NCBI GenBank assembly: GCA_963802415.1
Contig: CAWDIH010000001.1
Span: 3,038,001 to 3,102,000, forward strand
Direction of reading: 5' to 3'
Source: DATAES01 sp963802415
GTDB lineage: Bacteria > Actinomycetota > Acidimicrobiia > Acidimicrobiales > JACDCH01
DNA length: 64,000 nucleotides
Shown: positions 1 to 8,983 of the stretch, piece after piece
How the letters are laid out: each line of letters begins with the position of its first letter
How positions within the stretch are numbered: position 1 is the stretch's first letter
The notes under the pieces: generated by a model
Databases searched by the model: none
Told to the model about the DNA's origin: nothing
The model's input: the letters and a program-made list of their open reading frames with translations, nothing else
Position numbers and translations under genes: made by a program

Positions 1-1139
1 GTGACGACCCGTACGTCGCCGCGTCCGAGGCGCCCGACGATTGGCTGCAGCACCTGCGTGCCGTATTCACTCGTGATGATCCCGACCGGGGCGTTCGCGC
101 ACGGCCGAAGGAAGACCGGCGCATCGGTACGCGGACCTCGGTACGGCTCGAAGTCGGTGCCGTCCAGACGGCCTTCGACCCACGCGAAGAAGCCAGCGCG
201 CGGCCCGGTTGCGCCGTCCGTGCGTCCCTCGAACTCGGCCTCGAACATCCGCGCCATGCCGATCCCGTCTTCATGCATGGGGAACCCTTCGTAGGCGTCC
301 GCCTGCGGGAACGTCCGTGCGGCAAGCAAGTAGTACTCGTCGGCCGCGAACACGAGTCGGCGGCCGAGCACGGAGAAGAACACGTCCTGCCACCGCTCGA
401 CGCACTCGACCACCGCGCGCGCCTCGTCAGGCGTGTGCCCGCGCATGCGCGACTCGGTCGAGTAGCGGCTGACGCCCAGCGGCACCACGCACACCGACGA
501 CAGTTCGGGGAACTGGTCGAGGATGCCGACCATGGTGTCGTCCAGCACCGCGCCATCGTTGATGCCAGGACAAACGACGACCTGAGCGTGCACCTCGATG
601 CCGTGATCGAGCAGGGCGCGCAACCAGCGCAGGCTCGTCGCGCCACGACGGTTGCGCAACATCGATGCTCGGACGTCGGGATCGGTGGCATGGATGCTGA
701 CGTTCAATGGGCTCAAGCGCTCGGTGACGATCCGCTCGAGGTCGGCCTCGGTGAAGCGGGTCAGCGTCGTGAAGTTCCCGTAGAGGAACGACAACCGGTA
801 GTCGTCATCCTTCACGTACAAGCTGCGGCGGAGGCCAGGCGGAAGTTGGTAGATGAAGCAGAACTCGCAGTGGTTGTCGCAGGTCTGCACTTGGTCGAAC
901 AGAGCGCTGTGAACCTCGACGCCGAGCGGCTCGCCCTCCCGTTTCGCCACGTGCACCGATCGCTCGAGACCACCCCGTTCGACGTCGATGACGACGTCAG
1001 CGGCGTCGGCCAAGAACCGGTACTCGATGATGTCCCGCGGCGCCCGGCCGTCCATGGCGACGATCACATCGCCGACCTCGAGCCCTGCGTGCGCGGAAGC
1101 GGATCCGGGCGCGACAGCAACGATTCGAGGGGCGGACAC
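1..1139 (-). CDS. PDZ/radical SAM protein (DUF512 family), 3' end outside window
   Basis: The frame is open from a GTG at 1139 to the window edge, so the C-terminus is missing. Residues 1-50 look like a small PDZ-like domain (AGLEVGDVIVAMDG). The cysteine cluster CDNHCEFC at about residue 88 is the CxxxCxxC motif that ligates the radical SAM [4Fe-4S] cluster, and NVSIHATDPDVR follows. This order matches the DUF512/TIGR03279 family of putative Fe-S oxidoreductases, whose substrate is not established. It diverges from ispH with 31 bp between start codons, and a TATCCT box ends six bases before the GTG, which suggests a leaderless mRNA. Confidence 0.85.
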   Translation of the reverse strand, partial: MSAPRIVAVAPGSASAHAGLEVGDVIVAMDGRAPRDIIEYRFLADAADVVIDVERGGLERSVHVAKREGEPLGVEVHSALFDQVQTCDNHCEFCFIYQLPPGLRRSLYVKDDDYRLSFLYGNFTTLTRFTEADLERIVTERLSPLNVSIHATDPDVRASMLRNRRGATSLRWLRALLDHGIEVHAQVVVCPGINDGAVLDDTMVGILDQFPELSSVCVVPLGVSRYSTESRMRGHTPDEARAVVECVERWQDVFFSVLGRRLVFAADEYYLLAARTFPQADAYEGFPMHEDGIGMARMFEAEFEGRTDGATGPRAGFFAWVEGRLDGTDFEPYRGPRTDAPVFLRPCANAPVGIITSEYGTQVLQPIVGRLGRGDVRVV

Positions 1140-1145
1140 CACCCA

Positions 1146-1164
1146 AGGATACGAGCCGTAGCCT
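1146..1164. promoter_or_regulatory. Back-to-back -10 boxes for the radical SAM gene and ispH
   Basis: On the minus strand TATCCT (1151-1146) is followed by six bases and the GTG at 1139. On the plus strand TAGCCT (1159-1164) is followed by six bases and the GTG at 1171. Both fit the actinobacterial -10 pattern TAnnnT, with transcription starting at the first base of the start codon. No Shine-Dalgarno sequence fits between box and start. Confidence 0.55.
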
Positions 1165-1170
1165 GGGACC

Positions 1171-2199
1171 GTGCCCGTCGACCGAGTCCTGCTGGCCGCG
1201 CCTCGAGGGTTCTGCGCCGGGGTCGAGATGGCGATCAAGGCGCTGGCGTGGATGGTGCGGGCGTTCGAGCCGCCGGTGTACTGCTACCACGAGATCGTTC
1301 ACAACCAGCTGGTCGTCAAGCGGTTCGAGGGCCTCGGCGTGGTGTTCGTCGACGATGTCACGGAGGTGCCACCGGGCGCGCCGGTGATGTTGTCCGCGCA
1401 CGGATCGGCCCCTGAAGTCGTCGAAGCCGCTCGCGGCACGGGCGGGTTCGTGGTGAACGCGGTCTGCCCGCTCGTCACGAAGGTCCACCACGAGGTCAAG
1501 GTGCGCGCCGGCAAGGGCTACCGCATCGTGTACGTCGGACACGAAGGCCATGAAGAAGCAGTTGGCACCATGGCAGTCGCGCCCGAGGCGATCGACCTCG
1601 TGCAGTCGGTCGAGGACGTCGACGCATTGCCGGAGTCCGACGCGCCGGTGGCGCTGCTCGCACAGACGACGTTGTCGCACCGGGAATGGTCGGACGTGCT
1701 CGATGCGACGGCGGCGCGCTTCCCGGGCATGTGGCGACCGGGCCGAAGCGATCTGTGCTTCGCGACGACGAACAGGCAGTCAGCCCTGACCGCGATCGCC
1801 GCGCAATGCGATGCGGTCGTCGTGATCGGATCCGCGAACTCGTCGAACACCCGCGCTCTCGAGAAGCTCGCGCACGAGTCCGGATGCCCGTCCGTCCACC
1901 GCATCAATGCCGCCGAGGAGCTGCCAGAGCTTTCGGGCACAGTCGGGGTCACTGCTGGGGCGTCGGCGCCCGAGGAGCTCGTCGAAGCGGTGATCGCCCG
2001 ACTCGCGCCCGAGCGCGGCGTGGAGGAGATCTCGATCACGACCGAGGAGGAGTACTTCCCGCCGCCACCGGAGCTGCGTGAGCTACTGGCCGCGGTCGAC
2101 CAGGCGGTGACGTGGTCGCTCGGCGGCTCGGTACAGGACCGTCCGCGTCTCAACGACCGCACGCTTGCCGCCAGCGAGGTACTCGAAGCCCTCGCCTGA
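1171..2199 (+). CDS. ispH: 4-hydroxy-3-methylbut-2-enyl diphosphate reductase
   Basis: Last enzyme of the MEP isoprenoid pathway; it reduces HMBPP to IPP and DMAPP in the cytoplasm with a [4Fe-4S] cluster. The three cluster cysteines are visible in GFCAGVEMAI, VNAVCPLVTKVHHE and DLCFATTNRQ. HGSAP and the late GASAPEELV segment are also family hallmarks. The length of 342 aa is normal. The GTG start at 1171 puts the protein directly at the conserved RVLLAAPRGFCAG and is preceded at six bases by a TAGCCT box. No other MEP gene is in the window. Confidence 0.96.
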   Translation: MPVDRVLLAAPRGFCAGVEMAIKALAWMVRAFEPPVYCYHEIVHNQLVVKRFEGLGVVFVDDVTEVPPGAPVMLSAHGSAPEVVEAARGTGGFVVNAVCPLVTKVHHEVKVRAGKGYRIVYVGHEGHEEAVGTMAVAPEAIDLVQSVEDVDALPESDAPVALLAQTTLSHREWSDVLDATAARFPGMWRPGRSDLCFATTNRQSALTAIAAQCDAVVVIGSANSSNTRALEKLAHESGCPSVHRINAAEELPELSGTVGVTAGASAPEELVEAVIARLAPERGVEEISITTEEEYFPPPPELRELLAAVDQAVTWSLGGSVQDRPRLNDRTLAASEVLEALA

Positions 2200-2207
2200 C
2201 AGACTGG

Positions 2208-2770
2208 ATGGTCATGGCCACGACGTTCACGCGCATGGATCAATCGACCGCCGAGCAGTGGGCGGTCATCGGAGCCGAGACATCACAGAGCATGGGTCGG
2301 GTCGCGGACCGCGTGCTCGGCATGCTCGAGTCGCTCTCGGAGATCACCGACGGCTTCGCCACCGACCAGCTCACCCACTGTCTCCAGACGGCGACGCTCG
2401 CCGAGCGGGCTGGGGCGGACGACGAGGTGGTCGTCGCTGCTCTGTGCCACGACATCGGCAAGGCCGTGAGCGTGCCGAACCATCCCCGTATCGCGGCAGA
2501 GATCCTTCGCCCGTACGTGCGCGACGAGGTCTACAACATGATCCTCGTTCACCAGGACTTCCAGGGCCGGCACTACTACCACCACTTCGGCGGCGACCCG
2601 AACGCCGCGACACGCATCGCGACGAGTTGACGCCGGACGAGTTCGCCCTCGCCGAGCGCTTCGCCGACGAGTGGGACCAGATCGCGTTCGACCCCGACTA
2701 CGACACGCTTCCCCTGTCGCACTTCGAGGACAAGGTCCGAAAGGTGTTCGCGAGCCCGCAGCGCTTCTGA
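2208..2770 (+). CDS. HD-domain protein resembling PhnZ-type HD oxygenases; frame broken once
   Basis: Starts at ATG 2208, eight bases after ispH. The first frame stops at 2630, but the conserved C-terminal part continues in the next frame to 2770. One base is missing near 2605 (GCC-CGC expected). The reconstructed protein is about 188 aa. QLTHCLQTATLAERAGADDE, ALCHDIGK and a late aspartate region resemble HD-domain mixed-valent di-iron oxygenases such as PhnZ, which share the QxxHxLQxA motif. The substrate is unknown. A simple HD phosphohydrolase is the alternative. The break is more likely a sequencing indel than a true pseudogene. Confidence 0.65.
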
Positions 2771-2775
2771 CGCCG

Positions 2776-3465
2776 TTACGCGGAACTGGCGGCTCGGGAT
2801 TGGGCGTCGTCGAAGAGCTTCTGAAGTTCGGCGCGTAGTTGATCCGTGAGTTGCTTGACGGCACGCCGGGAAACCCGTCCCCCCTCGCTCGGTGCGGGAG
2901 GATCGAGTGGCTCGCCGATGACGAGGAAGAGCTTGGACGGCTTGAGGAGCCTGGACCCCTTGGGCATCATCGCTTCGGATCCACCGATGCCGACCGGAAC
3001 GATCGGCACCCGTGTCTTCGCGGCCACGTAGGCGGGCCCGTCGAACAGCTCCTCGACGACCGGACCGGAACGGCGCGTGCCCTCGGGGAACATCACGACC
3101 AGCTCACCGGCCCGGATGACGTCGATACAGGTCCGCAACGCCTCTCGATCGGCGGCGCCGCGGCTCACAGGGAAGCCGCCGAGGAACGACACGAAGCCGC
3201 CGAGCGCCTTGCTCTTCCAGACAGAGTCCTTCGTCATGTAGCGCAGGCGTCGCTTCGTGACCAGTGACGCGAGCGCGAAGTCGATGTTCGACCGATGGAC
3301 CGGTGCGAGCACGAAAGCGCCGGCGGGAACGTGCCCCCGGCCGTGCACCTCGACCCGCCCGAGGACCTTGGCGCCGCCGAGGATCGCAGCTCGGATGATG
3401 CTGTAGACGACGCGCGCGACCGGACCGAGCGGCTTGGAGGCTGCTGTCTTCGTCTCAGTGGCCAT
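2776..3465 (-). CDS. plsC: 1-acyl-sn-glycerol-3-phosphate acyltransferase
   Basis: Acylates lysophosphatidate to phosphatidate at the inner membrane. The HX4D catalytic motif is HRSNID, and the substrate-binding motif FPEGTRRSG follows about 65 residues later. A short hydrophobic stretch (VVYSIIRAAILGG) lies near the N-terminus. At 229 aa the length is normal. The ATG at 3465 overlaps the 3' end of cmk by 11 bp, so it is the last gene of the scpA-to-plsC minus-strand operon. This position after cmk is common in Actinobacteria. Confidence 0.92.
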   Translation of the reverse strand: MATETKTAASKPLGPVARVVYSIIRAAILGGAKVLGRVEVHGRGHVPAGAFVLAPVHRSNIDFALASLVTKRRLRYMTKDSVWKSKALGGFVSFLGGFPVSRGAADREALRTCIDVIRAGELVVMFPEGTRRSGPVVEELFDGPAYVAAKTRVPIVPVGIGGSEAMMPKGSRLLKPSKLFLVIGEPLDPPAPSEGGRVSRRAVKQLTDQLRAELQKLFDDAQSRAASSA

Positions 3466-4097
3466 CGCCGAGCCTCATGAGCAACTCGTCGACCACGTCG
3501 TCGACGGACCGATCGGTCGTGTCGACAGTGACGGCGTCGGGCGCTTCGGCGAGCGGGCTGTCATCGCGTCCTTGGTCGAGCGCGTCCCGCCGCGCCAGGT
3601 CCGCTGCGACCGTCTCGTAGTCGAGCTGGGAAACCTCGAGCGCGCGCCGACGAGCTCGCGTCTCGGGTGCAGCCGTGAGGAACACTTTGAGATCCGCGTC
3701 GGGAAACACGACCGTGCCGATGTCGCGGCCCTCGATCACGCCACCGTCGTGCTTCATCACCCATTCGCGCTGGCGGAATCGCATCTCTTCCCGAACAGCG
3801 GCGTTCGCAGCGACGATGCTGACCGCCCGAGTCACCTCCGGCCCTCGGATCTCCACCGTGGCATCCGTCCCGTCCACCACCACCTTGCCGTCGTCGACGT
3901 CGAGCTCGAGCTCGCGGCGCGAGCAGGGCCACGCGCTCGGCGTCCTCTGGGTCGACATTGCAGCGCAACGCGTCGAAGGCGACAGCTCGGTACATGGCGC
4001 CGGTGTCGAGGTATCCGAGTCCGAGGCGATCGGCCAGGCGGCGGGCGACCGTTGACTTTCCCGACCCGGCAGGTCCGTCGATGGCGATGACCCTCAT
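3455..4097 (-). CDS. cmk: Cytidylate kinase; one frame change
   Basis: Phosphorylates CMP/dCMP with ATP. The N-terminal frame from ATG 4097 gives the P-loop GPAGSGKSTVARRLA and LGYLDTGAMYRA. The C-terminal frame, ending at 3455, gives IVAANAAVREEMRFRQREWV, EGRDIGTVVFPDA and LKVFLTA. The two frames join near 3915, where a single extra C sits in GCGCCGCGAG. Removing it gives an uninterrupted protein of about 213 aa, normal for the family. An essential kinase is unlikely to be truly broken. It lies between aroA and plsC. Confidence 0.9.
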
Positions 4098-4120
4098 GCT
4101 GCGGCCACCCTACGAGACCG

Positions 4121-5390
4121 CTAACCGGCCTCGCGCAGACGATCCAGCATGTCGAAGAACTTCGGGAACGTCTTGGCGACGCAACCGGGATCGGTGATCT
4201 CGATACCGGGCACGCGGAGCCCGAGCACGCTGAACGCCATCGCGATGCGATGGTCGTCATACGTCTCGATCACCGCACCATGCGGCATCCCGGGAGCGAT
4301 GGTCATGCCGTCGTCGTCGGCGACGGCGTCGATGCCGCACCGCTGCAGTTCGGTCACGACGGCATCGATGCGGTCGCTCTCCTTGCCACGGATGAAGCCG
4401 ACCCCGGTGATGGTGGTCGGACTGTCCGCCAACGCGGCGACGACCGCGAGCGTCGGGACCATGTCCGAGAAGTGACGGAGGTCGACGGTCGCACCGTGCA
4501 ACGTTCCGCTGCCTGCAACCGCGGTCGATCTCGGCATCTCGTTCGACCGTGGCACCCATCGAGGCGAACACGTCGACGAGCGCGAGATCACCTTGGGAGC
4601 TGGTCGTGCCGAGACCGTCGATCCGAACGCGGCCGCCAGACACGACGGCGGCAGCGAAGAAGTACGAAGCCGTTGACGCGTCGGGCTCGATGGAAAACGT
4701 GCGAGCGCGATAGCGACCCGGCACCACAACGAGACCCTGCGGCTCGACACCGAACGCTCGCATCACCGAACGGGTGAGCTCGACATACGGAGCCGACACG
4801 AGGCCAGTCGTGAGCTCGACGTCGACTCCCTTCGCGAAGTACGGGGCCGCCAGCAGCACACCCGACAGGAACTGGCTCGACACGTCAGCCGACAGCGCGA
4901 CGTGTCCACCTTCGACGCCGTCGGCGTCCACCACGAGCGGAAGATGACCGGGCTCCCCGGTCTCCTCGACGGCGACGCCGAGGGCTCGCAACGCGTGGAT
5001 CAGCGGACCCATCGGTCGGAGACGCATCGGCGGTCCCCCGTCGATCTCATAGCGTCCGTGTCCGGTGCTGGCGACAGGGGCGATGAACCGCGCCGTCGTG
5101 CCCGATAGAAGGACGTCGAGACGCGCGCTCGCCGCTGGCAGCGCGCCACCGCACCCGTCGACGACGATCCGTTCAGTGTCCACGTCGACATCGACCTCGA
5201 CACCGAGGGCCTGCAGACACGCGGCCATCGCCTCCGTGTCGTCCGCCCACAGCGCGCCCTCGAGGCTGCTCGTCCCGTCTGCGAGCGCTGCGCACACGAT
5301 CGCGCGATTGGTGATGCTCTTCGATCCGGGAACGCGAACGACGGCATCGAATCCGCCGGCCAAGGGTGTGATGACGCGAGCCACGGTCAT
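4121..5390 (-). CDS. aroA: 3-phosphoshikimate 1-carboxyvinyltransferase (EPSP synthase); one frame change
   Basis: Sixth step of the shikimate pathway. The N-terminal frame from ATG 5390 shows VPGSKSITNRA, the PEP/S3P-binding region LLSGTTARF, and GGPPMRLRPMGPLI. The C-terminal frame, ending at 4121, shows DLRHFSDMVPTLAV, GVGFIRGKESDRI and ETYDDHRIAMAF. They join near 4520, where one extra base breaks the frame between VERDAEID and AVAGSGTLHG. Restored length is about 423 aa, typical of the family. The start ATG overlaps the tyrA stop (ATGA), so translation is probably coupled. Confidence 0.93.
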
Positions 5391-6450
5391 TCGAGCGTAC
5401 GGACCGCTGGCCGGTAGCCGCGTGCGAGCAGACCACCCTGGAAACGTTCCGCTCGCTCGGCCGGCACGAGCAGGATCAACACCCCGCGCTCGCCTTCGCT
5501 CGAGTGCGCGATCTCGAGGTCGGCGATGCTCACATCGAGTTCGGCGGCGAGCGTGGTGACGTCGGCCAGCACGCCGGCGCGGTCCTGCACTGGCACGCGG
5601 ACTTCACACAGCTGATCGGGTCGCGCGACTCGTGCGGGAAGGTTGCGACGGGCGAGTTGCGCGCGTTCGAGCACCGACAGCAGCGCTTCGCGGTCGGACT
5701 TCTCGACCGCGGCGCGCATGTCGCCCAGCCCCGCGATGAGGCGGTCGAGCATCTCGACGATCGCGGTCCGGTTCTCGGCGCAGATGTCGGGCCAGATGCC
5801 TGGGTGGCCGGCGGCGATGCGGGTCATATCGCGGAACCCGCCCGCCGCGAGCCTCAGCAGCGCACGATGCTCCTCGGCCCGTTCGTCGGCGAGGTGCATC
5901 AATGTCGCGGCTGTCAGATGGGGCACGTGAGAGACGACCGCGACGAGGGCATCGTGCCGGTCGGGCGCCAGCGCGACAACGTCTGCACCCAACGACGAGA
6001 CGAGGGATCGGACGGACGCGAACGCGCCGTCGTCGGTCGCAGCCGTCGGTGTGAGAACCCACACCGCGCCTTCGAACAGGTCGGCGTCCGCGCCCTCGAC
6101 CCCTTCCTGCTCCGAGCCCGCCATCGGATGTCCTCCGACGAACCGAGGCGAGTCGACGGTGTCGGTGATCGACGCCTTGACGCTACCGACGTCCGTCACG
6201 AACCCATTCGTGGAGTCGAGCGCCCGCGACACTTCCCCTGGGATGGCGCCGACGGGCACTGCAACGAAGGTGACGTCGGCCGAAGGGTCGAGACCGATCT
6301 CGTCCAGCGCACGCAGGTCGAGCGCGGCGACGCGCCCGCGCCGCATCGGCATCTGATCCCGCAACGTGCACGCCGCGGCTTGCGCAACGCCAGACCGATC
6401 GATCCACCGATCAGTCCGGTGCCGATGACGTTGACCCGCAATGCGGCCAC
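5387..6450 (-). CDS. tyrA: Prephenate dehydrogenase with C-terminal ACT domain; two frame changes
   Basis: NAD(P)-dependent oxidation of prephenate for tyrosine synthesis. The start is GTG 6450, five bases after aroH. The Rossmann motif VIGTGLIGGSIGLALRK is in one frame, RGVHVAGSDADAARAR in the second, and the rest (VGSVKASI, FVGGHPMAGSE, the dehydrogenase helices) in the third. Frame changes are near 6378 and 6335, each explained by one extra base. From about residue 280 the pattern VPVQDRAGVLADVTTLAAEL is an ACT domain, the usual site of feedback by aromatic amino acids. Restored length is about 354 codons. Confidence 0.9.
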
Positions 6451-6454
6451 TGCT

Positions 6455-6824
6455 TCACTCCGGTAGGTCGTCGCGGAATCCCTTCGCGCCCTCGATGTAG
6501 ACGTGGTGCAGCTCGCTGCGCGCTCGGTCGGTCGTGACATGCAGCATGACGCGGATGCACCTGCCCGTTCCGCCGATTACGTCGATCTCCTGCGCGCCGA
6601 TGAGGGGAACGTCGCCCAGCCCCATCGTGCGGGCCGCCGTCGGTGGGTACATCGAGTGGATGTCGCCGGTTGTCGTGAACAGGATGCTGATGATGTCGTC
6701 GTGATCGACGTCGTTGCTCTCGAACAGCTGCTGCAGCATGGCGACCACGCGCTCGGTGATGTGCTCTGGCTCGTCGCGGTCGACGGTGGTCGCGGCGCGG
6801 CAGGGCTCGCACTGCTGCAGGCAT
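6455..6824 (-). CDS. aroH: Chorismate mutase, AroH type; one frame change
   Basis: Converts chorismate to prephenate, the substrate of the next gene, tyrA. The bulk of the protein reads ITERVVAMLQQLFESN, DIISILFTTTGDIHSMYP, RTMGLGDVPLIGAQEIDV and RCIRVMLHV, the trimeric Bacillus-type AroH fold. In this frame a stop precedes the conserved N-terminus. The natural start is the ATG at 6824 (MPAAVRAL), one frame away, joined near 6790 to ATTVDRDEPEH. One inserted base explains this. Restored length is 123 aa, as expected. It starts three bases after the rluB stop. Confidence 0.87.
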
Positions 6825-6826
6825 TC

Positions 6827-7549
6827 TCACAAGGTAGTGGCATCGTTTGAGGCAGCCCGCTCGAGCGCCCGTACCTCGTCGGTATCCAGCGACCGCCACT
6901 CCCCCGGCGCGAGCCGCCTGTCCGCGATCGGACCGATCCTCGTCCGTACCAGCCTGATCACAGGGTGGCCGATGGCCTCGAACATGCGGCGGACCTGGCG
7001 ATTGCGCCCTTCGTGAATGGTGATGCGGACCACGTTCGGCTCCACCAGCGTCGCCTTTGCCGGCGCTGTCATCCCGTCTTCGAGGTCGACGCCTTCACGG
7101 AGCCTGCGCAGTGAGCCGCGCGACGGACCGCCCTCGACCTCTGCGAGGTACTCCTTTCCCACGCCGAAGCGCGGATGGGTCAGCCGGTGCGCGAGATCGC
7201 CGTCATTCGTGAGAAGCAGCAGTCCCTCCGTGTCCTGATCGAGCCGGCCCACCGGGAAGACCCGAGGGTCGGACGGAACGAGATCCGTGACGCTAGGGCG
7301 TCCGTGCGGATCGCCGGCCGACGTCACAACGCCGGGCGGCTTGTTGAGGAGGTAGTACACAAGCCCGGGACGCGTGCCGATCGCCACCCCGTCGACTTCG
7401 ATGCGATCAACTGCCGGATCGACCTTGTCGCCGAGCGTCGCGATTCGTCCGTTGATGGTGACGGCGCCGTCCTCGATCAGTTCCTCGCACTGACGCCGGC
7501 TACCGATGCCGGCCTGGGCGAGAACCTTTTGCAGCCGCTCACTCGGCAT
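6827..7549 (-). CDS. rluB: 23S rRNA pseudouridine synthase, RluB/RsuA family
   Basis: An S4 domain at residues 1-60 (MPSERLQKVLAQAGIGSRRQ) is followed by a pseudouridine synthase domain with GRLDQDTEGLLLLTNDG, which contains the catalytic aspartate, and by EGRNRQVRRMFEAIGHPV. RsuA-family enzymes isomerise specific uridines in rRNA; which site this one modifies cannot be read from sequence. The ATG at 7549 is chosen because it starts exactly at the S4 domain. It overlaps the scpB 3' end by 11 bp. Length is 240 aa. Confidence 0.93.
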   Translation of the reverse strand: MPSERLQKVLAQAGIGSRRQCEELIEDGAVTINGRIATLGDKVDPAVDRIEVDGVAIGTRPGLVYYLLNKPPGVVTSAGDPHGRPSVTDLVPSDPRVFPVGRLDQDTEGLLLLTNDGDLAHRLTHPRFGVGKEYLAEVEGGPSRGSLRRLREGVDLEDGMTAPAKATLVEPNVVRITIHEGRNRQVRRMFEAIGHPVIRLVRTRIGPIADRRLAPGEWRSLDTDEVRALERAASNDATTL

Positions 7550-8111
7550 CGAGCGCGTCGGGACGGAGGCCCTGTTCGAGTGCCTCCACGACCTCGGATC
7601 CGGGGACGAACTCACCCAGCGAAGGAAGGTCGTCGAGCGAGTCGAGGCCGAGGCGCTCGAGGAAGAGGCGTGTGGTTCCGTACAGCAGCGCGAGACCCGG
7701 GCCGGGATCGCGAGCGGTCTCCTCGATCAGGCCCCGCTGCTGCAGCGTGCGCATCACGCCGTCGACGTTCACGCCGCGGATGGCGGACACCTGCGCACGG
7801 CTCACGGGCTGCTTGTACGCGACGATGGCCAGGGTCTCGAGCGCGGCGGTCGACAGACGTGCAGTCTGACCTTCGAGAACGAAGCGCTCGACGTACGGCG
7901 CGAGATCGGGATGGCTCTGGAACCGGTAGCCACCGGCAACCCGCACCAGGACGAAGCCGCGCTGCTCGTCGTCGTACTCGGCCTGCAGCTCGCCGCACAG
8001 CTCCTCGACTCGCTTCGCCGGCACTTCGAGCAGTTGGGCGAGAAGGTGCGGTTCCACAGGATCTTCGGCGACCATGAGGATCGCCTCGATGGCGCGTGCG
8101 TCGGCATTCAT
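7539..8111 (-). CDS. scpB: Segregation and condensation protein B
   Basis: Kleisin-associated winged-helix subunit of the SMC-ScpAB chromosome-organising complex. RAIEAILMVAEDPVEPHLLA, the tyrosine-containing GGYRFQSHPDLAPYV and ALETLAIVAYKQPVSRAQVS are the family signature. A second winged helix follows (GVMRTLQQRGLIEE). The ATG at 8111 begins the first conserved helix; frames upstream are only shadow sequence of scpA. It follows scpA by seven bases. Length of 190 aa is normal. Confidence 0.95.
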   Translation of the reverse strand: MNADARAIEAILMVAEDPVEPHLLAQLLEVPAKRVEELCGELQAEYDDEQRGFVLVRVAGGYRFQSHPDLAPYVERFVLEGQTARLSTAALETLAIVAYKQPVSRAQVSAIRGVNVDGVMRTLQQRGLIEETARDPGPGLALLYGTTRLFLERLGLDSLDDLPSLGEFVPGSEVVEALEQGLRPDALDAE

Positions 8112-8118
8112 GTCGCTC

Positions 8119-8916
8119 TCATCCGTCGTAGCCGTCGACCAGCGTGAGCGAATGCATCCATGCACCGTGCTCGACGGAGGCCGGATCACCGCCGACCCAG
8201 GTGATCGTGATGTCGGAGAAGGTTCGGAACTGTTCGACCTCGACCAGGCCCTGCTTGTAGAGCTCCAGCACGGCAAGAAACCGCACGACGACTTCGAGCC
8301 GTTCGAACAACCCACCGGTGAGCTCTCTGAACGTGATCCGTCCTGCCCCCGGCAGCTCGTCGAGCAGTTCCTCGACAGCGTCGGTCACGCTCGCGCGGAT
8401 CGGCGCCACATGATCGAGGTCGACGCGAGGCAAGGGCTTGGGCGCGACCGCTCGTAGGAACGCATCGCGGACGTCGTCCGCGATGACACCGGCGAGCAGG
8501 TCGGGCGCGATCTCGAGGAACCGATCCTCCAAGCCCGCGGTGCGCGGGTAGGAGCGGGCGGCCTGAGCAGAGAGCCGCTGCAGCGTGTTGGCCGCGTCCT
8601 TGAAGGTCTTGCACTCGAGCAACCGGGCGAGCAGCAGGTCGCGCTCGTGCCAGAGCCCGAGCTCGTCGTCGAGGTCGACATCGTCCTCGCCGGGAAGGAG
8701 CCGCTTCGACTTGAGCTCGACCAGCGTCGCCGCGATGAGCAGGAACTCGGTGGCAACGTCCAGATCGAGCTGCTCGAGGCAGGCCAGCTCCTCGAGGTAG
8801 GCGTCGACGATGTAGGTGAGCTTCACCTCGTAGAGGTCGACTTGCTCTCGCAGGATGAGGTGCAGCAAGAGGTCGAAAGGGCCCTCGAACACAGGGGTCT
8901 GGACCTCGTATGGCAC
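8119..8916 (-). CDS. scpA: Segregation and condensation protein A
   Basis: Kleisin subunit of the SMC complex. The N-terminal SMC-head-binding domain begins PVFEGPFDLLLHLI and continues EFLLIAATLVELKSKRLLP. The C-terminal winged helix contains RITFRELTGGLFERLEVVVRFLAVLELYKQ (residues about 200-230). The GTG at 8916 is the first start before the conserved EVQTPVFEGPF. A TACGCT box lies eight bases upstream, diverging from the trpS promoter. It is the first gene of the eight-gene minus-strand operon ending at plsC. Length is 265 aa. Confidence 0.94.
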   Translation of the reverse strand: MPYEVQTPVFEGPFDLLLHLILREQVDLYEVKLTYIVDAYLEELACLEQLDLDVATEFLLIAATLVELKSKRLLPGEDDVDLDDELGLWHERDLLLARLLECKTFKDAANTLQRLSAQAARSYPRTAGLEDRFLEIAPDLLAGVIADDVRDAFLRAVAPKPLPRVDLDHVAPIRASVTDAVEELLDELPGAGRITFRELTGGLFERLEVVVRFLAVLELYKQGLVEVEQFRTFSDITITWVGGDPASVEHGAWMHSLTLVDGYDG

Positions 8917-8924
8917 GGCTGCCA

Positions 8925-8977
8925 AGCGTACCGGCGGCCAAATCCGTGCCCGCGCATGGGCACCGGCACCGTACGAT
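8925..8977. promoter_or_regulatory. Divergent -10 elements for scpA and trpS
   Basis: The 67-bp gap between scpA (GTG 8916) and trpS (ATG 8984) holds TACGCT on the minus strand (8930-8925) and TACGAT on the plus strand (8972-8977). The latter ends exactly six bases before the trpS ATG, consistent with a leaderless transcript. No Shine-Dalgarno sequence precedes either start. Confidence 0.5.
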
Positions 8978-8983
8978 CCCCCG

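Noticed and set aside
3455..6824. Programmed ribosomal frameshifting in cmk, aroA, tyrA and aroH
   Set aside because: No slippery heptamers or stimulatory hairpins occur at the joins, and the same kind of break affects unrelated genes across the window, which suits sequencing error better.
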